The notes under the pieces: generated by a model
The model's database searches: none
The model's input: only the letters and a program-made list of their open reading frames with translations
Told to the model about the DNA's origin: nothing
Assembly: GCF_026168555.1 (NCBI RefSeq)
Contig: NZ_CP092471.1
Location: 2,180,501-2,244,500, forward strand
From: Qipengyuania spongiae
GTDB taxonomy: Bacteria; Pseudomonadota; Alphaproteobacteria; Sphingomonadales; Sphingomonadaceae
Direction: 5' to 3'
Length of the DNA stretch: 64,000 bases
Shown here: piece after piece, positions 8,484 through 17,829 of the stretch
How positions within the stretch are numbered: position 1 is the stretch's first letter
Layout of the letters: each line of letters begins with the position of its first letter
Program-made: the position numbers and the translations under genes

Positions 8484-9925
8484 CAGCGTTCCAACATGTC
8501 GAGGCCGGCACCTATTACGTGACAGAGATGCCGGAGCCGGACGATTTCGAGTTCTGGCGGGAGCGGGCACGGGCTCTGGTCCAGTGCGAGGTGCCGCCCG
8601 ACCGGATCGCCTGGATCGAGCCGGGGGGCAGTGGCGATCTGTTCGCGCATGGCGAGAGGCGCAGCCCGATGCCGGAGGAAGGCGCACGGCCCGTCCGGGC
8701 CAACCGGCGCTTCGTCAGTCTGGCGAAAAACGCGATTCTTCATTCCGACCCTGATCGCTTCGCGCTGCTCTACCGCCTGTTGTGGCGGCTCCAGTCCAGT
8801 CCGCGGATCATGGAGGACAAGGCCGATCCCGACGTGCGGCGCATTGAGGAACTCGACAAGAACGTCCGGCGCGACAGCCACAAGATGCACGCCTTCGTCC
8901 GCTTTCGCCTGATCGAGGAAGAGAGCGAGGATGGCGAACCGCGCGAACATTACGTCGCCTGGTTCGAACCCGAGCATCACATCCTGCGCGCCAATGCCGG
9001 GTTCTTCATGCGGCGTTTCGCCAACATGCACTGGTCGATCCTCACGCCGCAGGGGAGTCTGCATTGGGATACCGAAACCATGCGCGAAGGTCCGCCAGCC
9101 GAGCGGTCCGATGCGCCGGGCGGCGATCCGATGGAGGATCTATGGCGCAGCTATTACGCGTCCATCTTCAACCCCGCGCGTTTGAAGATCGGGGCCATGC
9201 TCAAGGAGATGCCCCGAAAATACTGGAAGAACATGCCCGAGGCCGCGCTCATTCCCGAGCTCGTGGCAGGCGCACAGAAGCGGGAGAGCACGATGGTCGA
9301 GGCAGGAACGCTCGAATTCGAGGAACGGCCCGAAACGCTGGCGGCGATCGACAGAGCGATCCATGCCTGCCGCAAATGTCCGATCGGGGAGCTCGATAAC
9401 GAGGCGGTGATGGGCGAGGGGCCGCGCGATGCCGCGCTGATGATCGTCGGCGAGCAGCCGGGCGATCAGGAGGATCAGGCGGGAAAACCCTTCGTCGGCC
9501 CGGCCGGGCAATTGCTGAACCAACATCTCGAACGGGCCGGGATCGATCGCGGCGCGGCCTATGTCACGAATACGGTGAAGCATTTCAAATATGTCCAGCG
9601 CGGCAAGCGTCGGCTGCACCAGTCGCCGGGCGCGAAGGAAATCGACACCTGCCGCTGGTGGATCGAGAGCGAGCGCGCGATCGTGCAGCCAAAGCTGGTG
9701 CTGGCAATGGGTGCCAGTGCGGCGCGCGGGATGCTCGGCAAGACAGTGAGCATTTCCAAGGCGCGCGGCGCACCGATCCCGCTCGAGGATGGCAGCGAGC
9801 TGTGGATCACGGCGCATCCGTCCTATCTTCTGCGACTGGACGGTGCGGCGCGCGAGGAACAGGCGCGCTTGTTCGACGCCGACCTTGCCGCAGTGCGGGA
9901 GCGGTTGGAGGAATTGCAGGCATGA
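8480..9925 (+). CDS. UdgX-type uracil-DNA binding protein fused to an N-terminal DUF4130-like domain
   Basis: 481 residues in two parts. Residues about 1-250 match the DUF4130 (probable DNA metabolism) domain that is known to pair with the radical SAM partner. Residues about 290-480 are a family-4-like uracil-DNA glycosylase domain, with motif A GEQPGDQED (G324-D332), motif B HPSYLLR (H446) and CxxC (C297, C300). The loop GKRRLHQSP carries KRRLH (K376-H380). In UdgX proteins this KRRxH loop supplies the His that forms a covalent bond with uracil-containing DNA instead of releasing it. The residue after TNTVK is His where family 4 enzymes usually have a Cys. The gene is coupled to the upstream radical-SAM gene and lies 56 bases before dnaE2. 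Confidence 0.92.
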   Translation: MTAFQHVEAGTYYVTEMPEPDDFEFWRERARALVQCEVPPDRIAWIEPGGSGDLFAHGERRSPMPEEGARPVRANRRFVSLAKNAILHSDPDRFALLYRLLWRLQSSPRIMEDKADPDVRRIEELDKNVRRDSHKMHAFVRFRLIEEESEDGEPREHYVAWFEPEHHILRANAGFFMRRFANMHWSILTPQGSLHWDTETMREGPPAERSDAPGGDPMEDLWRSYYASIFNPARLKIGAMLKEMPRKYWKNMPEAALIPELVAGAQKRESTMVEAGTLEFEERPETLAAIDRAIHACRKCPIGELDNEAVMGEGPRDAALMIVGEQPGDQEDQAGKPFVGPAGQLLNQHLERAGIDRGAAYVTNTVKHFKYVQRGKRRLHQSPGAKEIDTCRWWIESERAIVQPKLVLAMGASAARGMLGKTVSISKARGAPIPLEDGSELWITAHPSYLLRLDGAAREEQARLFDADLAAVRERLEELQA

Positions 9926-9981
9926 GGCCCGGCGGCTTCACACGATGCTCGTAATGACAGACTTAGGGGCGACCTTACACC

Positions 9982-12900
9982 ATGCCCGAAAACGACCATC
10001 AGATACCCAAGCGTACTCTGGCCGTCGATCCGGACACGATCGACCCGCCGGCGCGCGCTCCCTTCGTCGAACTCGGACTCGTTTCCTGCTTCAGCTTCCT
10101 GCGCGGTGCATCGGATGCGGTGGACATCGTCAAGCAGGCTTATGATCTCGGCTACGATGCGGTCGGGATCGCGGATGCCAACACCATGGCCGGGGTGGTG
10201 CGTGTCCACACCGAAGCGAAAAAGCTCAAGCTGAAGCCGGTTATCGGGTGCCGGATAGAGACTGTCGAGGGTCTGGCCTTCCTCGCCTATCCGCAGAACC
10301 GCCCCGCCTATGGCAGGCTGTGCAAGCTCATCAGCGCGGGGCGGATGTCCACGCTCGACGACAAATGGCAGGCCAAGGGACAGTGCGATATCACGCTCGC
10401 GATGCTGGCCGAACACAGCAAGGATCTGCAGCTCATCCTCCTGCCGCCGCGCGATCTCGACGAGTGCTTCACCCTCGCGGTGCCGAGCAATGTGGTCGCG
10501 TTTCCATCCGGCAGATCGGGTGTGGATGCAGAGAAAGATTTGGTCCGCGCTCAACTGGCTTCCCAAGAAATAACCAAAACTTTCGAAGATCTTGTTCCGC
10601 ATATCGCAGACCTTCTCCCAGCATTTCGCCATATTGCTGCGAGCTATCTCCACACCGGCGACGATGTCGTGCGCATCGAACGGCTCGATGCTCTGGCCAA
10701 GGCGAGCGGCCTCACGATCCTTGCCACCAACGACGTGCATTATGCCACACCCGATCGGCGGCCGTTGCAGGATGTAATGACGGCGATCCGGCACAAGACC
10801 ACCGTCGCCGCAGCAGGTCATCTGCTGCATGGCAATGCCGAACGCTATCTCAAGACGCCCAAAACGATGGTTCGCCTGTTCGATCGCTGGCCTCACGCCA
10901 TTTCCGCTGCGCGGGCGGTGGCGGATGCATGTCGCTTCAGTCTCGACGATCTGAAATACGAATATCCGGAGAAAATCTATCCCGACGGGATGACCCCGCA
11001 GAGACATCTCGAACAGCAGGTCTGGCATCGTGCCCGGCACGACCGTTACCCAAGGGGCTTGCCACCCGTGATCAAGCGGACGATCAAGCGTGAATTGCGG
11101 CTGATCCGCCAACTTGATCTCGCGCGCTATTTCCTAACCATCAAGGATATCGTCGATTTTGCCCGGGGGCAGGACATATTGTGTCAGGGGCGGGGCAGCG
11201 CAGCCAATTCGGCGGTCTGCTACTGCCTCGGCATCACCAATGTCGATCCGGCGAAGCATCAGCTGTTGTTCGACCGCTTCATCTCGAAGGAGCGCAAGGA
11301 GCCGCCCGATATCGACGTCGATTTCGAGCACGAACGGCGCGAAGAGGTGATCCAGCACATTTACGACACATACGGTCGCCACCGCGCCGGACTGTGCGCC
11401 ACGGTGATTCATTACCGCCCGCGCATGGCGATCCGCGAGGTCGGCAAGGCCATGGGCCTGACCGAGGATGTCACCGCCGCGCTAGCCAAAACGGTGTGGG
11501 GCGGATGGGGCAAGGAAATCAGCGATCGGCACGCAGCCGAAACTGGTATGGACGTGACCGATCCGCTTCTCAGGCGTGTTCTCAAACTCACCGAGCAAAT
11601 GATTGGAATGCCGCGACATCTTTCGCAACATGTCGGTGGTTTTATCCTGACCGACGGAGCGCTGACCGAAACCGTGCCGATCGGCAACGGGGCCATGCCC
11701 GATCGCAGCTTCATCGAATGGGACAAGGACGATATCGACGATCTCGGCATTCTCAAGGTCGACGTGCTCGCGCTGGGAATGTTGACCTGCATAAGGAAAT
11801 GCTTTGGCCTGCTCGAAAACCATCACGAGCGGCCGCTGACCCTGGCCACTCTGCCGCGCGAGGATGCCGCCACTTACGACATGCTGTGCAAGGGAGATTC
11901 CCTGGGCGTGTTCCAGGTGGAAAGCCGGGCACAGATGAACATGCTCCCACGGTTGCGTCCGCGCATTTTCTACGATCTCGTCGTGCAAGTGGCCATCGTG
12001 CGACCCGGCCCCATCCAGGGCGACATGGTGCACCCCTATCTCAAGCAGAGGCGACGCGCGCGCGAGGGGCACACCGATTTCCATCTACCGAGCCCTTCGC
12101 CGGAGCACGGCCCGGCGAACGAGCTCTCTTCCATTCTGGAGCGCACCTACGGCGTCCCTATCTTCCAGGAACAGGCGATGAAGATCGCGCTCGACGCCGC
12201 CAAGTTTACGCCCGCGGAGGCGAACCAGTTGCGCAGGGCGATGGCCACCTTCCGCAGCCGTGGCATGGTCGACGAGCATCAGGACAAGATGGTCGGCCGG
12301 ATGATCGCGCGCGGCTACGATCCCGAATTCGCCGAGCGTTGCTTCAATCAGATCAAGGGCTTCGGCGAATACGGCTTTCCCGAAAGCCACGCGGCGAGCT
12401 TCGCGCATCTGGTGTATGTCTCGAGCTGGCTCAAATGTCATTACCCGGCGGCCTTCGCCTGCGCGCTGCTCAATTCACAGCCGATGGGCTTTTACGCTCC
12501 GGCGCAGATCGTGCGGGACGCCGTGGAGCACGAGGTGGAAGTGTTGCCGGCTGACGTCAATCTGTCAGGATGGGACTGCACGCTGGAGCAAGCTGACGTC
12601 ATGCCGTCGCGGGGGGGCGGGCCTGTCGCCCTCCGCCTTGGCCTGCGCCAGATCGACGGACTTCCCGAAGCAGTGGCTGCAAGGCTGGTGGGCGAACGTG
12701 AGAAGCATGGTCCCTACCGCGACGTAAGGGCCTTGCGTGATCGCACGGGGATATCGCCCTCGCATGTCGAGCGGCTCGCACAGGCCGATGCTTTCGGATC
12801 GCTGAGGCTTTCCCGGCGGCAGGCCCTGTGGGACGCGCGCAGCCTGATGAACGCGCCCGACCTGCCGCTCTTCGCCGCAGCGGCCGCGCGTGACGAGGGG

Positions 12901-13584
12901 GCGGAAAAGACGCGCACGCAGCTTCCGGCGATGCCGCTCTCCGAAGAGGTGGTCGCCGATTATCAGACCACGCGCCTCAGCTTGAAGGCGCATCCGATGG
13001 CCTTCTTGCGCGCCAACCTTGCCGAGCGCGGCTTCGTGCGCGCCTGCGACCTGCGCGAAAGGAAATTCCGCTCCATGGTCCATGTCGCCGGCGTGGTGCT
13101 GATCCGCCAGCGGCCGGGCTCGGCCAAGGGGGTCTGCTTCATCACGCTGGAGGACGAGACCGGCGTGGTCAATCTGGTCGTCTGGCCCGATCTCAAGGAG
13201 AAGCAGCGGCGCGTCGTCATGGGCGCCCGGCTGATGGAAGTGCGCGGCCGGGTGGAGTATGACGACGAGGTAATCCACGTCATCGCCCAGCACATGAGCG
13301 ATGCCAGCCACGAGCTCTATCGCCTGTCGGACGACATGCTCAATGCGCCGGTCGCGCGTGCCGATCACGTGAACTCGCCTCTGCCGTCTTCGTCTTCGGG
13401 CAAGCTCAATCCGCGCGACGATCTGCGTGAAGGGGCGGATGATCCTTACAAGCCTGTCGAACCGTGGGAGGAGCCGCCCGCCGGCAATCGCGAATGTGGT
13501 TTTCATGGTCCGCAATCGGGCGGCCATCCGCGCAATGCGAGGATCATTCCCCGGATACTCCCGGCCTCGCGGGACTTTCATTAA
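9982..13584 (+). CDS. dnaE2: Error-prone DNA polymerase III alpha subunit homologue DnaE2 (ImuC)
   Basis: 1200 residues, slightly longer than the usual 1050-1130. The N-terminal PHP domain opens with VELGLVSCFSFLRGASDA. The palm carries the catalytic acidic triplet PDIDVDFEH (D443, D445, D447). A helix-hairpin-helix region follows, with an OB fold at about residues 1030-1070. The C-terminus HPRNARIIP...SRDFH is the DnaE2 signature. DnaE2 carries out translesion synthesis with ImuA/ImuB. Residues about 180-220 (nucleotides about 10520-10640) look like an AT-richer insertion. No LexA box is seen in the 56-base gap upstream, so transcription from the LexA-controlled promoter at 7201 is likely. 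The start is the ATG after a weak ribosome-binding site. Confidence 0.96.
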   Translation: MPENDHQIPKRTLAVDPDTIDPPARAPFVELGLVSCFSFLRGASDAVDIVKQAYDLGYDAVGIADANTMAGVVRVHTEAKKLKLKPVIGCRIETVEGLAFLAYPQNRPAYGRLCKLISAGRMSTLDDKWQAKGQCDITLAMLAEHSKDLQLILLPPRDLDECFTLAVPSNVVAFPSGRSGVDAEKDLVRAQLASQEITKTFEDLVPHIADLLPAFRHIAASYLHTGDDVVRIERLDALAKASGLTILATNDVHYATPDRRPLQDVMTAIRHKTTVAAAGHLLHGNAERYLKTPKTMVRLFDRWPHAISAARAVADACRFSLDDLKYEYPEKIYPDGMTPQRHLEQQVWHRARHDRYPRGLPPVIKRTIKRELRLIRQLDLARYFLTIKDIVDFARGQDILCQGRGSAANSAVCYCLGITNVDPAKHQLLFDRFISKERKEPPDIDVDFEHERREEVIQHIYDTYGRHRAGLCATVIHYRPRMAIREVGKAMGLTEDVTAALAKTVWGGWGKEISDRHAAETGMDVTDPLLRRVLKLTEQMIGMPRHLSQHVGGFILTDGALTETVPIGNGAMPDRSFIEWDKDDIDDLGILKVDVLALGMLTCIRKCFGLLENHHERPLTLATLPREDAATYDMLCKGDSLGVFQVESRAQMNMLPRLRPRIFYDLVVQVAIVRPGPIQGDMVHPYLKQRRRAREGHTDFHLPSPSPEHGPANELSSILERTYGVPIFQEQAMKIALDAAKFTPAEANQLRRAMATFRSRGMVDEHQDKMVGRMIARGYDPEFAERCFNQIKGFGEYGFPESHAASFAHLVYVSSWLKCHYPAAFACALLNSQPMGFYAPAQIVRDAVEHEVEVLPADVNLSGWDCTLEQADVMPSRGGGPVALRLGLRQIDGLPEAVAARLVGEREKHGPYRDVRALRDRTGISPSHVERLAQADAFGSLRLSRRQALWDARSLMNAPDLPLFAAAAARDEGAEKTRTQLPAMPLSEEVVADYQTTRLSLKAHPMAFLRANLAERGFVRACDLRERKFRSMVHVAGVVLIRQRPGSAKGVCFITLEDETGVVNLVVWPDLKEKQRRVVMGARLMEVRGRVEYDDEVIHVIAQHMSDASHELYRLSDDMLNAPVARADHVNSPLPSSSSGKLNPRDDLREGADDPYKPVEPWEEPPAGNRECGFHGPQSGGHPRNARIIPRILPASRDFH

Positions 13585-13586
13585 GG

Positions 13587-14324
13587 ATGGCGAAGAAACC
13601 AAAGACCCGCATTTCCAAGCGCATTGGCAAGTTCACGGGGGATCGGCGGTTCATCGCCGTCCTGGTCCTTATCGCGATCTTCGTCGGCGGGCGAAGCTGG
13701 CTGACCGAACATCCCGAGCATGATCCGTGGGCGCCGCTCGATCTGACCGACCCGCCGGGCTGGGCGACCGAGGCCAAACTGCGCGCGTTGCAGGACGATC
13801 TGCCAGCCTGCCGCGCCGTCCTCGAGCGATCGGAGGTTGCTTTCACCGCGCTCGACCCGGCGGGGGATGGGCAATGCGCACGGCCCGACCGGACGCGGCT
13901 CGACGGCTACCCGCTGTCACCGGACAACCCACCCACCACCTGCCCCGTCGCGATCGCTCTGGAGCTGTGGCAGCGCGATGGGATCGATCCGGCCGCGCAG
14001 GAAATCTTCGGTAGTGAAATCGCGCGGATAGAGCATCTTGGCGCTTACTCCTGCCGTCGTCTCTACGGTCGCGAAAGCGGCGGGTGGAGCGAACATGCCA
14101 CCGGCAACGCCATCGATATCTCCGGTTTCGTTCTGGAAGACGGAACGCGGATCAGCGTGCTCGGTGACTGGGACGACGAAGGCGACAAGGGCCGTTTCCT
14201 GCGCCGGGTGCGCGATGGAGCGTGCGGCGCGTTCTCGACGGTTCTCTCACCCGATTACAACGCTGCCCATGCCGACCACTTCCATCTCGACATGAGTGGG
14301 CGATGGAGCGGATTGTGTCGCTAG
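13587..14324 (+). CDS. Extensin-family protein, M15-like metallopeptidase fold, membrane anchored
   Basis: 245 residues from the ATG at 13587, two bases after the dnaE2 stop and within range of AAGG. A positively charged N-terminus and one hydrophobic segment (FIAVLVLIAIFVGG, about residues 22-36) suggest an inner-membrane anchor with a periplasmic domain. The C-terminal domain is the extensin-like family. It contains H170-x6-D177 in EHATGNAID and H231-x-H233 in HADHFHLD, the zinc-ligand pattern of M15/LAS peptidoglycan peptidases. Peptidoglycan or other cell-wall hydrolysis is therefore plausible but inferred. It probably rides on the dnaE2 transcript. Confidence 0.82.
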   Translation: MAKKPKTRISKRIGKFTGDRRFIAVLVLIAIFVGGRSWLTEHPEHDPWAPLDLTDPPGWATEAKLRALQDDLPACRAVLERSEVAFTALDPAGDGQCARPDRTRLDGYPLSPDNPPTTCPVAIALELWQRDGIDPAAQEIFGSEIARIEHLGAYSCRRLYGRESGGWSEHATGNAIDISGFVLEDGTRISVLGDWDDEGDKGRFLRRVRDGACGAFSTVLSPDYNAAHADHFHLDMSGRWSGLCR

Positions 14325-14337
14325 AGTAGCGGCGGGA

Positions 14338-15054
14338 TCAAGCCTCGAAGGCGTAGCCCGCGCTGCGGACAGTGCGGATCGGATCCTTGGCGTTCGACAT
14401 CTCGATCGCCTTGCGCAGACGGCGGATATGGACGTCTACGGTACGCAGTTCGATGTCGCTACCGGTGCCCCATACCCCGTCGAGCAATTGCGTGCGGCTG
14501 AACACCCGGCCCGGACTTTCCATGAAGAACTTGAGCAGGCGATATTCGGTCGGGCCGAGCTGGAGCGTCTTGCCCCGGCGAGTAACCTTGTGCGCAACCG
14601 GATCAAGCGCGATGTCGCCGACTTCGACCGTTTCACCGGCGAGCGCAGGACGGATGCGGCGCATCACCGCGCCGACCCGTGCCATCAATTCGCGCGGAGA
14701 GAAGGGCTTGGTGATGTAGTCATCTGCCCCGGTGTCGAGACCGCGGATGCGATCGTCCTCGGCTTCGCGCGCGGTCAGCATGATGATCGGGACGTGCGCG
14801 GTCGTTTTGTCGCGGCGCAGGCGGCGGCAGACCTCGATCCCGCTGGTTCCGTCGACCATCCAGTCGAGGATAACGAGATCCGGCACGTCCTCGGCCGCCA
14901 TGACCATCGCCTCGTCCCCGTCGGGCGTGGCGCGCACGTCATAGCCCTCGTTCTGGAAACGGTATTCGAGCAGCTCGAGAAGAGCGGGGTCGTCCTCGAC
15001 CAGAAGCAGTTTGGCAGCGGTCACGCGGGGTTTGTCCTGGCGCAGTTTATCCAA
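14338..15054 (-). CDS. phoB: Phosphate regulon response regulator PhoB
   Basis: 238 residues: an N-terminal receiver domain (LLLVEDDPALLELLEY, phospho-acceptor Asp in DLVILDWMVDG, Lys in YITKPFSPREL) and a C-terminal OmpR-type winged helix (ELRTVDVHIRRLRKAIE). It activates or represses Pho regulon genes at low phosphate. The TTG at 15054 is used because GAGGGTGA lies at good spacing upstream; a GTG at 15024 is the alternative. It is the last gene of the phoR-porin-pstSCAB-phoU-phoB block, and PhoR is encoded at the other end. Confidence 0.95.
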   Translation of the reverse strand: MDKLRQDKPRVTAAKLLLVEDDPALLELLEYRFQNEGYDVRATPDGDEAMVMAAEDVPDLVILDWMVDGTSGIEVCRRLRRDKTTAHVPIIMLTAREAEDDRIRGLDTGADDYITKPFSPRELMARVGAVMRRIRPALAGETVEVGDIALDPVAHKVTRRGKTLQLGPTEYRLLKFFMESPGRVFSRTQLLDGVWGTGSDIELRTVDVHIRRLRKAIEMSNAKDPIRTVRSAGYAFEA

Positions 15055-15095
15055 GGTTCGTCACCCTCGTATGACCGCCAAGCTACAGTTCCGTG

Positions 15096-15767
15096 TCAGA
15101 GATCGTCGTCTACCGGGTAATTTCCGGTTGCCGCGAAATGGACCATCTCCGCGACATTCGTTGCATGGTCACCGATCCGCTCGATATTGCGGGCGACGAA
15201 CAGGAGTTGGGCCGCGCTCGAAATGGTCGAAGGATTCTCAACCATGTGGCTGACGACGTTGCGGAAAATCGAATTGTAGAAGGCATCGACCCGCTCGTCC
15301 GCAGCGATCACTTCGCGCGCCTGCTGCGCGTCCCGCGCGGCATAGGCGGTAAGGACGTCGTGGACCATTTCCGCCGCCACCTCGGCCATGGCCGGGAGCA
15401 GGGTGAGGGGTTCGAACTTCTTGCGGTTGGCATCGCCAATCTCGCGGCTCGCCTTAGCGATGTTCTTGGAATAATCGCCGATCCGTTCGACCACGCCGGC
15501 GATCTTAAGCGCGGCGATGACTTCGCGCAGATCGTCCGCCATCGGCGCGCGCAGAGCGATGATCCGCACGGCGAGCTTGTCGATCTGGCTCTCCAGTGCG
15601 TCGATCTGCTTGTCGCCGCGGATGACCTTCTGGGCGAGCTCCTCGTCACCCTTGACCAGCGCGTCCATCGATTCCTGAACCGCGACTTCGGCTAGACCGC
15701 CCATTTCCGCGATCAGGCCGCGCAGCTTGGTGATGTCCTCATCAAAGGCCTTGACCGTGTGTTCCAT
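15096..15767 (-). CDS. phoU: Phosphate signalling regulator PhoU
   Basis: 223 residues from the ATG at 15767; the frame is open further upstream but that overlaps pstB. Two repeated three-helix PhoU domains with the characteristic segments KIAGVVERIGDYSKNIA and LLFVARNIERIGDHATNVAE are present. PhoU links Pst transporter status to PhoR and restrains the regulon when phosphate is ample. The start is two bases from the pstB stop, so translation is probably coupled. Confidence 0.96.
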   Translation of the reverse strand: MEHTVKAFDEDITKLRGLIAEMGGLAEVAVQESMDALVKGDEELAQKVIRGDKQIDALESQIDKLAVRIIALRAPMADDLREVIAALKIAGVVERIGDYSKNIAKASREIGDANRKKFEPLTLLPAMAEVAAEMVHDVLTAYAARDAQQAREVIAADERVDAFYNSIFRNVVSHMVENPSTISSAAQLLFVARNIERIGDHATNVAEMVHFAATGNYPVDDDL

Positions 15768-15769
15768 GC

Positions 15770-16558
15770 TCAGCCGTACCTTCCGGTGATGTAGTCCTGT
15801 GTCCGCTGCTCGAGCGGCGTCGTAAATATGTCCGTGGTGCGACCATATTCTATCATCTTGCCCAGATGGAAGAAAGCAGTCCGCTGCGAAACGCGCGCGG
15901 CCTGCTGCATGGAATGGGTGACGATCACGATCGCGTAGCGGCCGTTCAGTTCGTCGATCAGTTCCTCGATCTTGGCCGTCGCGATGGGATCGAGCGCGGA
16001 GCATGGTTCGTCCATCAGGATCACTTCGGGATCGACAGCGATGGCACGAGCGATGCAAAGGCGCTGCTGCTGACCGCCCGAAAGCGCGGTGCCGCTGTCC
16101 TGGAGCCGGTCTTTGACCTCGTCCCACAGGCCGGCGCGGCGAAGCGAGCGTTCGACCACCGCATCGAGCTCGTCCTTGCCTTCGGCGAGGCCGTGGATCT
16201 TCGGTCCGTAGGCGATGTTCTCGTAGATCGACTTAGGGAAGGGGTTGGGCTTCTGGAACACCATGCCCACCCGAGCGCGCAATTGCACCACGTCCATGCC
16301 ACTGGAGTAGATATCGTCGCCATCGAGCTCGATGGATCCCTCGACGCGGGCCGAGGGGATCGTGTCGTTCATGCGGTTGAGCGTGCGCAGAAAGGTCGAC
16401 TTGCCGCACCCAGATGGGCCGATGAAGGCGGTGACGTATTCGGTCGGGATGTCGATCGAGACATCGTCGATCGCCTTCTTGGAGCCGTAATAGACGGAGA
16501 CGTCCTTCGCCCGCATCTTGGCTTCGGTCTTCTCGAGGTTGTCGTGGACTACGGTCAC
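15770..16558 (-). CDS. pstB: Phosphate ABC transporter ATPase PstB
   Basis: 262 residues from a GTG whose GTGA overlaps the pstA stop. An ATG 14 codons later ([11 protein letters not shown]) is a possible alternative. ABC motifs: Walker [10 protein letters not shown], signature ALSGGQQQR, Walker [15 protein letters not shown]-loop VTHSMQQA. It is the cytoplasmic energy-coupling subunit of PstSCAB. Its position between pstA and phoU is standard. Confidence 0.97.
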   Translation of the reverse strand: MTVVHDNLEKTEAKMRAKDVSVYYGSKKAIDDVSIDIPTEYVTAFIGPSGCGKSTFLRTLNRMNDTIPSARVEGSIELDGDDIYSSGMDVVQLRARVGMVFQKPNPFPKSIYENIAYGPKIHGLAEGKDELDAVVERSLRRAGLWDEVKDRLQDSGTALSGGQQQRLCIARAIAVDPEVILMDEPCSALDPIATAKIEELIDELNGRYAIVIVTHSMQQAARVSQRTAFFHLGKMIEYGRTTDIFTTPLEQRTQDYITGRYG

Positions 16559-17829
16559 CAGGTCTTCTCGAATTTGTTGCGCAGGTAGATGGCGAGGCCG
16601 TTCATCACGAGAAGGAACAGCAAGAGGACGATGATAGCAGCGCTCGTCCGTTCCACGAACCCGCGATCGATCTCGTCCGACCAGAGGAAAATCTGGACCG
16701 GCAGAACGGTGGCCGGAGACGTGAAGCCGTCGGGCGGGGTGGCGACAAAAGCGCGCATGCCGATCAGCAGCAGCGGCGCGGTTTCTCCAAGCGCGCGCGC
16801 CATGCCGATGATCGTGCCGGTCAGAATGCCGGGCAGGGCCAGCGGCAGAACATGGTGGAACGCGACCTGTACCGGCGAGGCACCGATCGCCAGCGCACCG
16901 TCGCGAATGCTCGGCGGAACGGCCTTGATCGCGTTGCGGCCGGAAATAACGATGACCGGCATCGTCATCAGGGCCAGCGTCATGCCGCCGATCAGCGGGG
17001 CCGAGCGCATGTTGGGGAATATCCACAGGAACACGGCAAGGCCGAGGAGGCCGAAAATGATCGAGGGGACGGCCGCGAGATTGTTGATCGAAACCTCGAT
17101 GATGTCGGTCCACCGGTTCTTCGGCGCATATTCCTCGAGATAGAGCGCGGCCAGCACCCCGATCGGGAAGGCCAGCAGCAGGGTGACGATCATGGTGAGG
17201 ATCGAGCCCTTGAGCGCGCCCCAGATACCGACCTGCTGCGGATTGGTGGCATCGGACCGGGCGAGAAAGCCGAGGTCCAGACGCGATGCGAGCACTCCGT
17301 CCGCCGTCAACCGCGTGGCCAGCAGGCGCATCTCCTGCGCGCCTTCTCCCGCGAGGCCAGATGCAAGACCCGCGCTGGCCGGAAGCCAGAACGTGGTTTC
17401 GCCGCGCAGGATGGCGGGATCGGCAGTCACTGCATCGGCAACCTCGCGCCACGCCTGCGGGTCGAGTTGTTCGGCCGCTTCCTCTCCCAGCGCCTCCCCG
17501 GCGTAGAATTCGACGACCTGCGGCAGTCCCTGCGCCTCCAGGCTCTGCACAGCGCCGGGCTGCGAGAGGACCGCGGGATCGCCGGACAGACCTGCTTCGC
17601 GGAAATCGATCGGCACCTGAAGTTCGGCGCGCTGAAACCCAGCGAACCCGTTGATCGACATGTTGCCCAGCAGGAACAGGAGCACCACGATCGAGAAGAT
17701 GATCGCGCCGAGCCCCATCCAGCGAAACCGGCGTTCGGATGCATAGCGCTTCTTGAGGCGCTTCTCGAAAGCCTCGGTCCGCGTGGGTGTCCGGGCGGGC
17801 GCCCGGGAAGTGGCGACACTGTCACTCAT
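16555..17829 (-). CDS. pstA: Phosphate ABC transporter permease PstA
   Basis: 424 residues. After the first TM (about 40-60) there is a long periplasmic domain of about 140 residues (DUF3333-like, common in alphaproteobacterial PstA). The five-TM permease core follows, with the EAA-type loop [26 protein letters not shown] broken only by normal variation. It overlaps pstC by eight bases and pstB by four, so pstC-A-B are translationally linked. Confidence 0.94.
   Translation of the reverse strand: MSDSVATSRAPARTPTRTEAFEKRLKKRYASERRFRWMGLGAIIFSIVVLLFLLGNMSINGFAGFQRAELQVPIDFREAGLSGDPAVLSQPGAVQSLEAQGLPQVVEFYAGEALGEEAAEQLDPQAWREVADAVTADPAILRGETTFWLPASAGLASGLAGEGAQEMRLLATRLTADGVLASRLDLGFLARSDATNPQQVGIWGALKGSILTMIVTLLLAFPIGVLAALYLEEYAPKNRWTDIIEVSINNLAAVPSIIFGLLGLAVFLWIFPNMRSAPLIGGMTLALMTMPVIVISGRNAIKAVPPSIRDGALAIGASPVQVAFHHVLPLALPGILTGTIIGMARALGETAPLLLIGMRAFVATPPDGFTSPATVLPVQIFLWSDEIDRGFVERTSAAIIVLLLFLLVMNGLAIYLRNKFEKTW

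Noticed and set aside
9926..9981. Search for a separate LexA box in front of dnaE2
   Set aside because: No GAAC-N7-GAAC or GTTC-N7-GTTC pattern is present in this gap.
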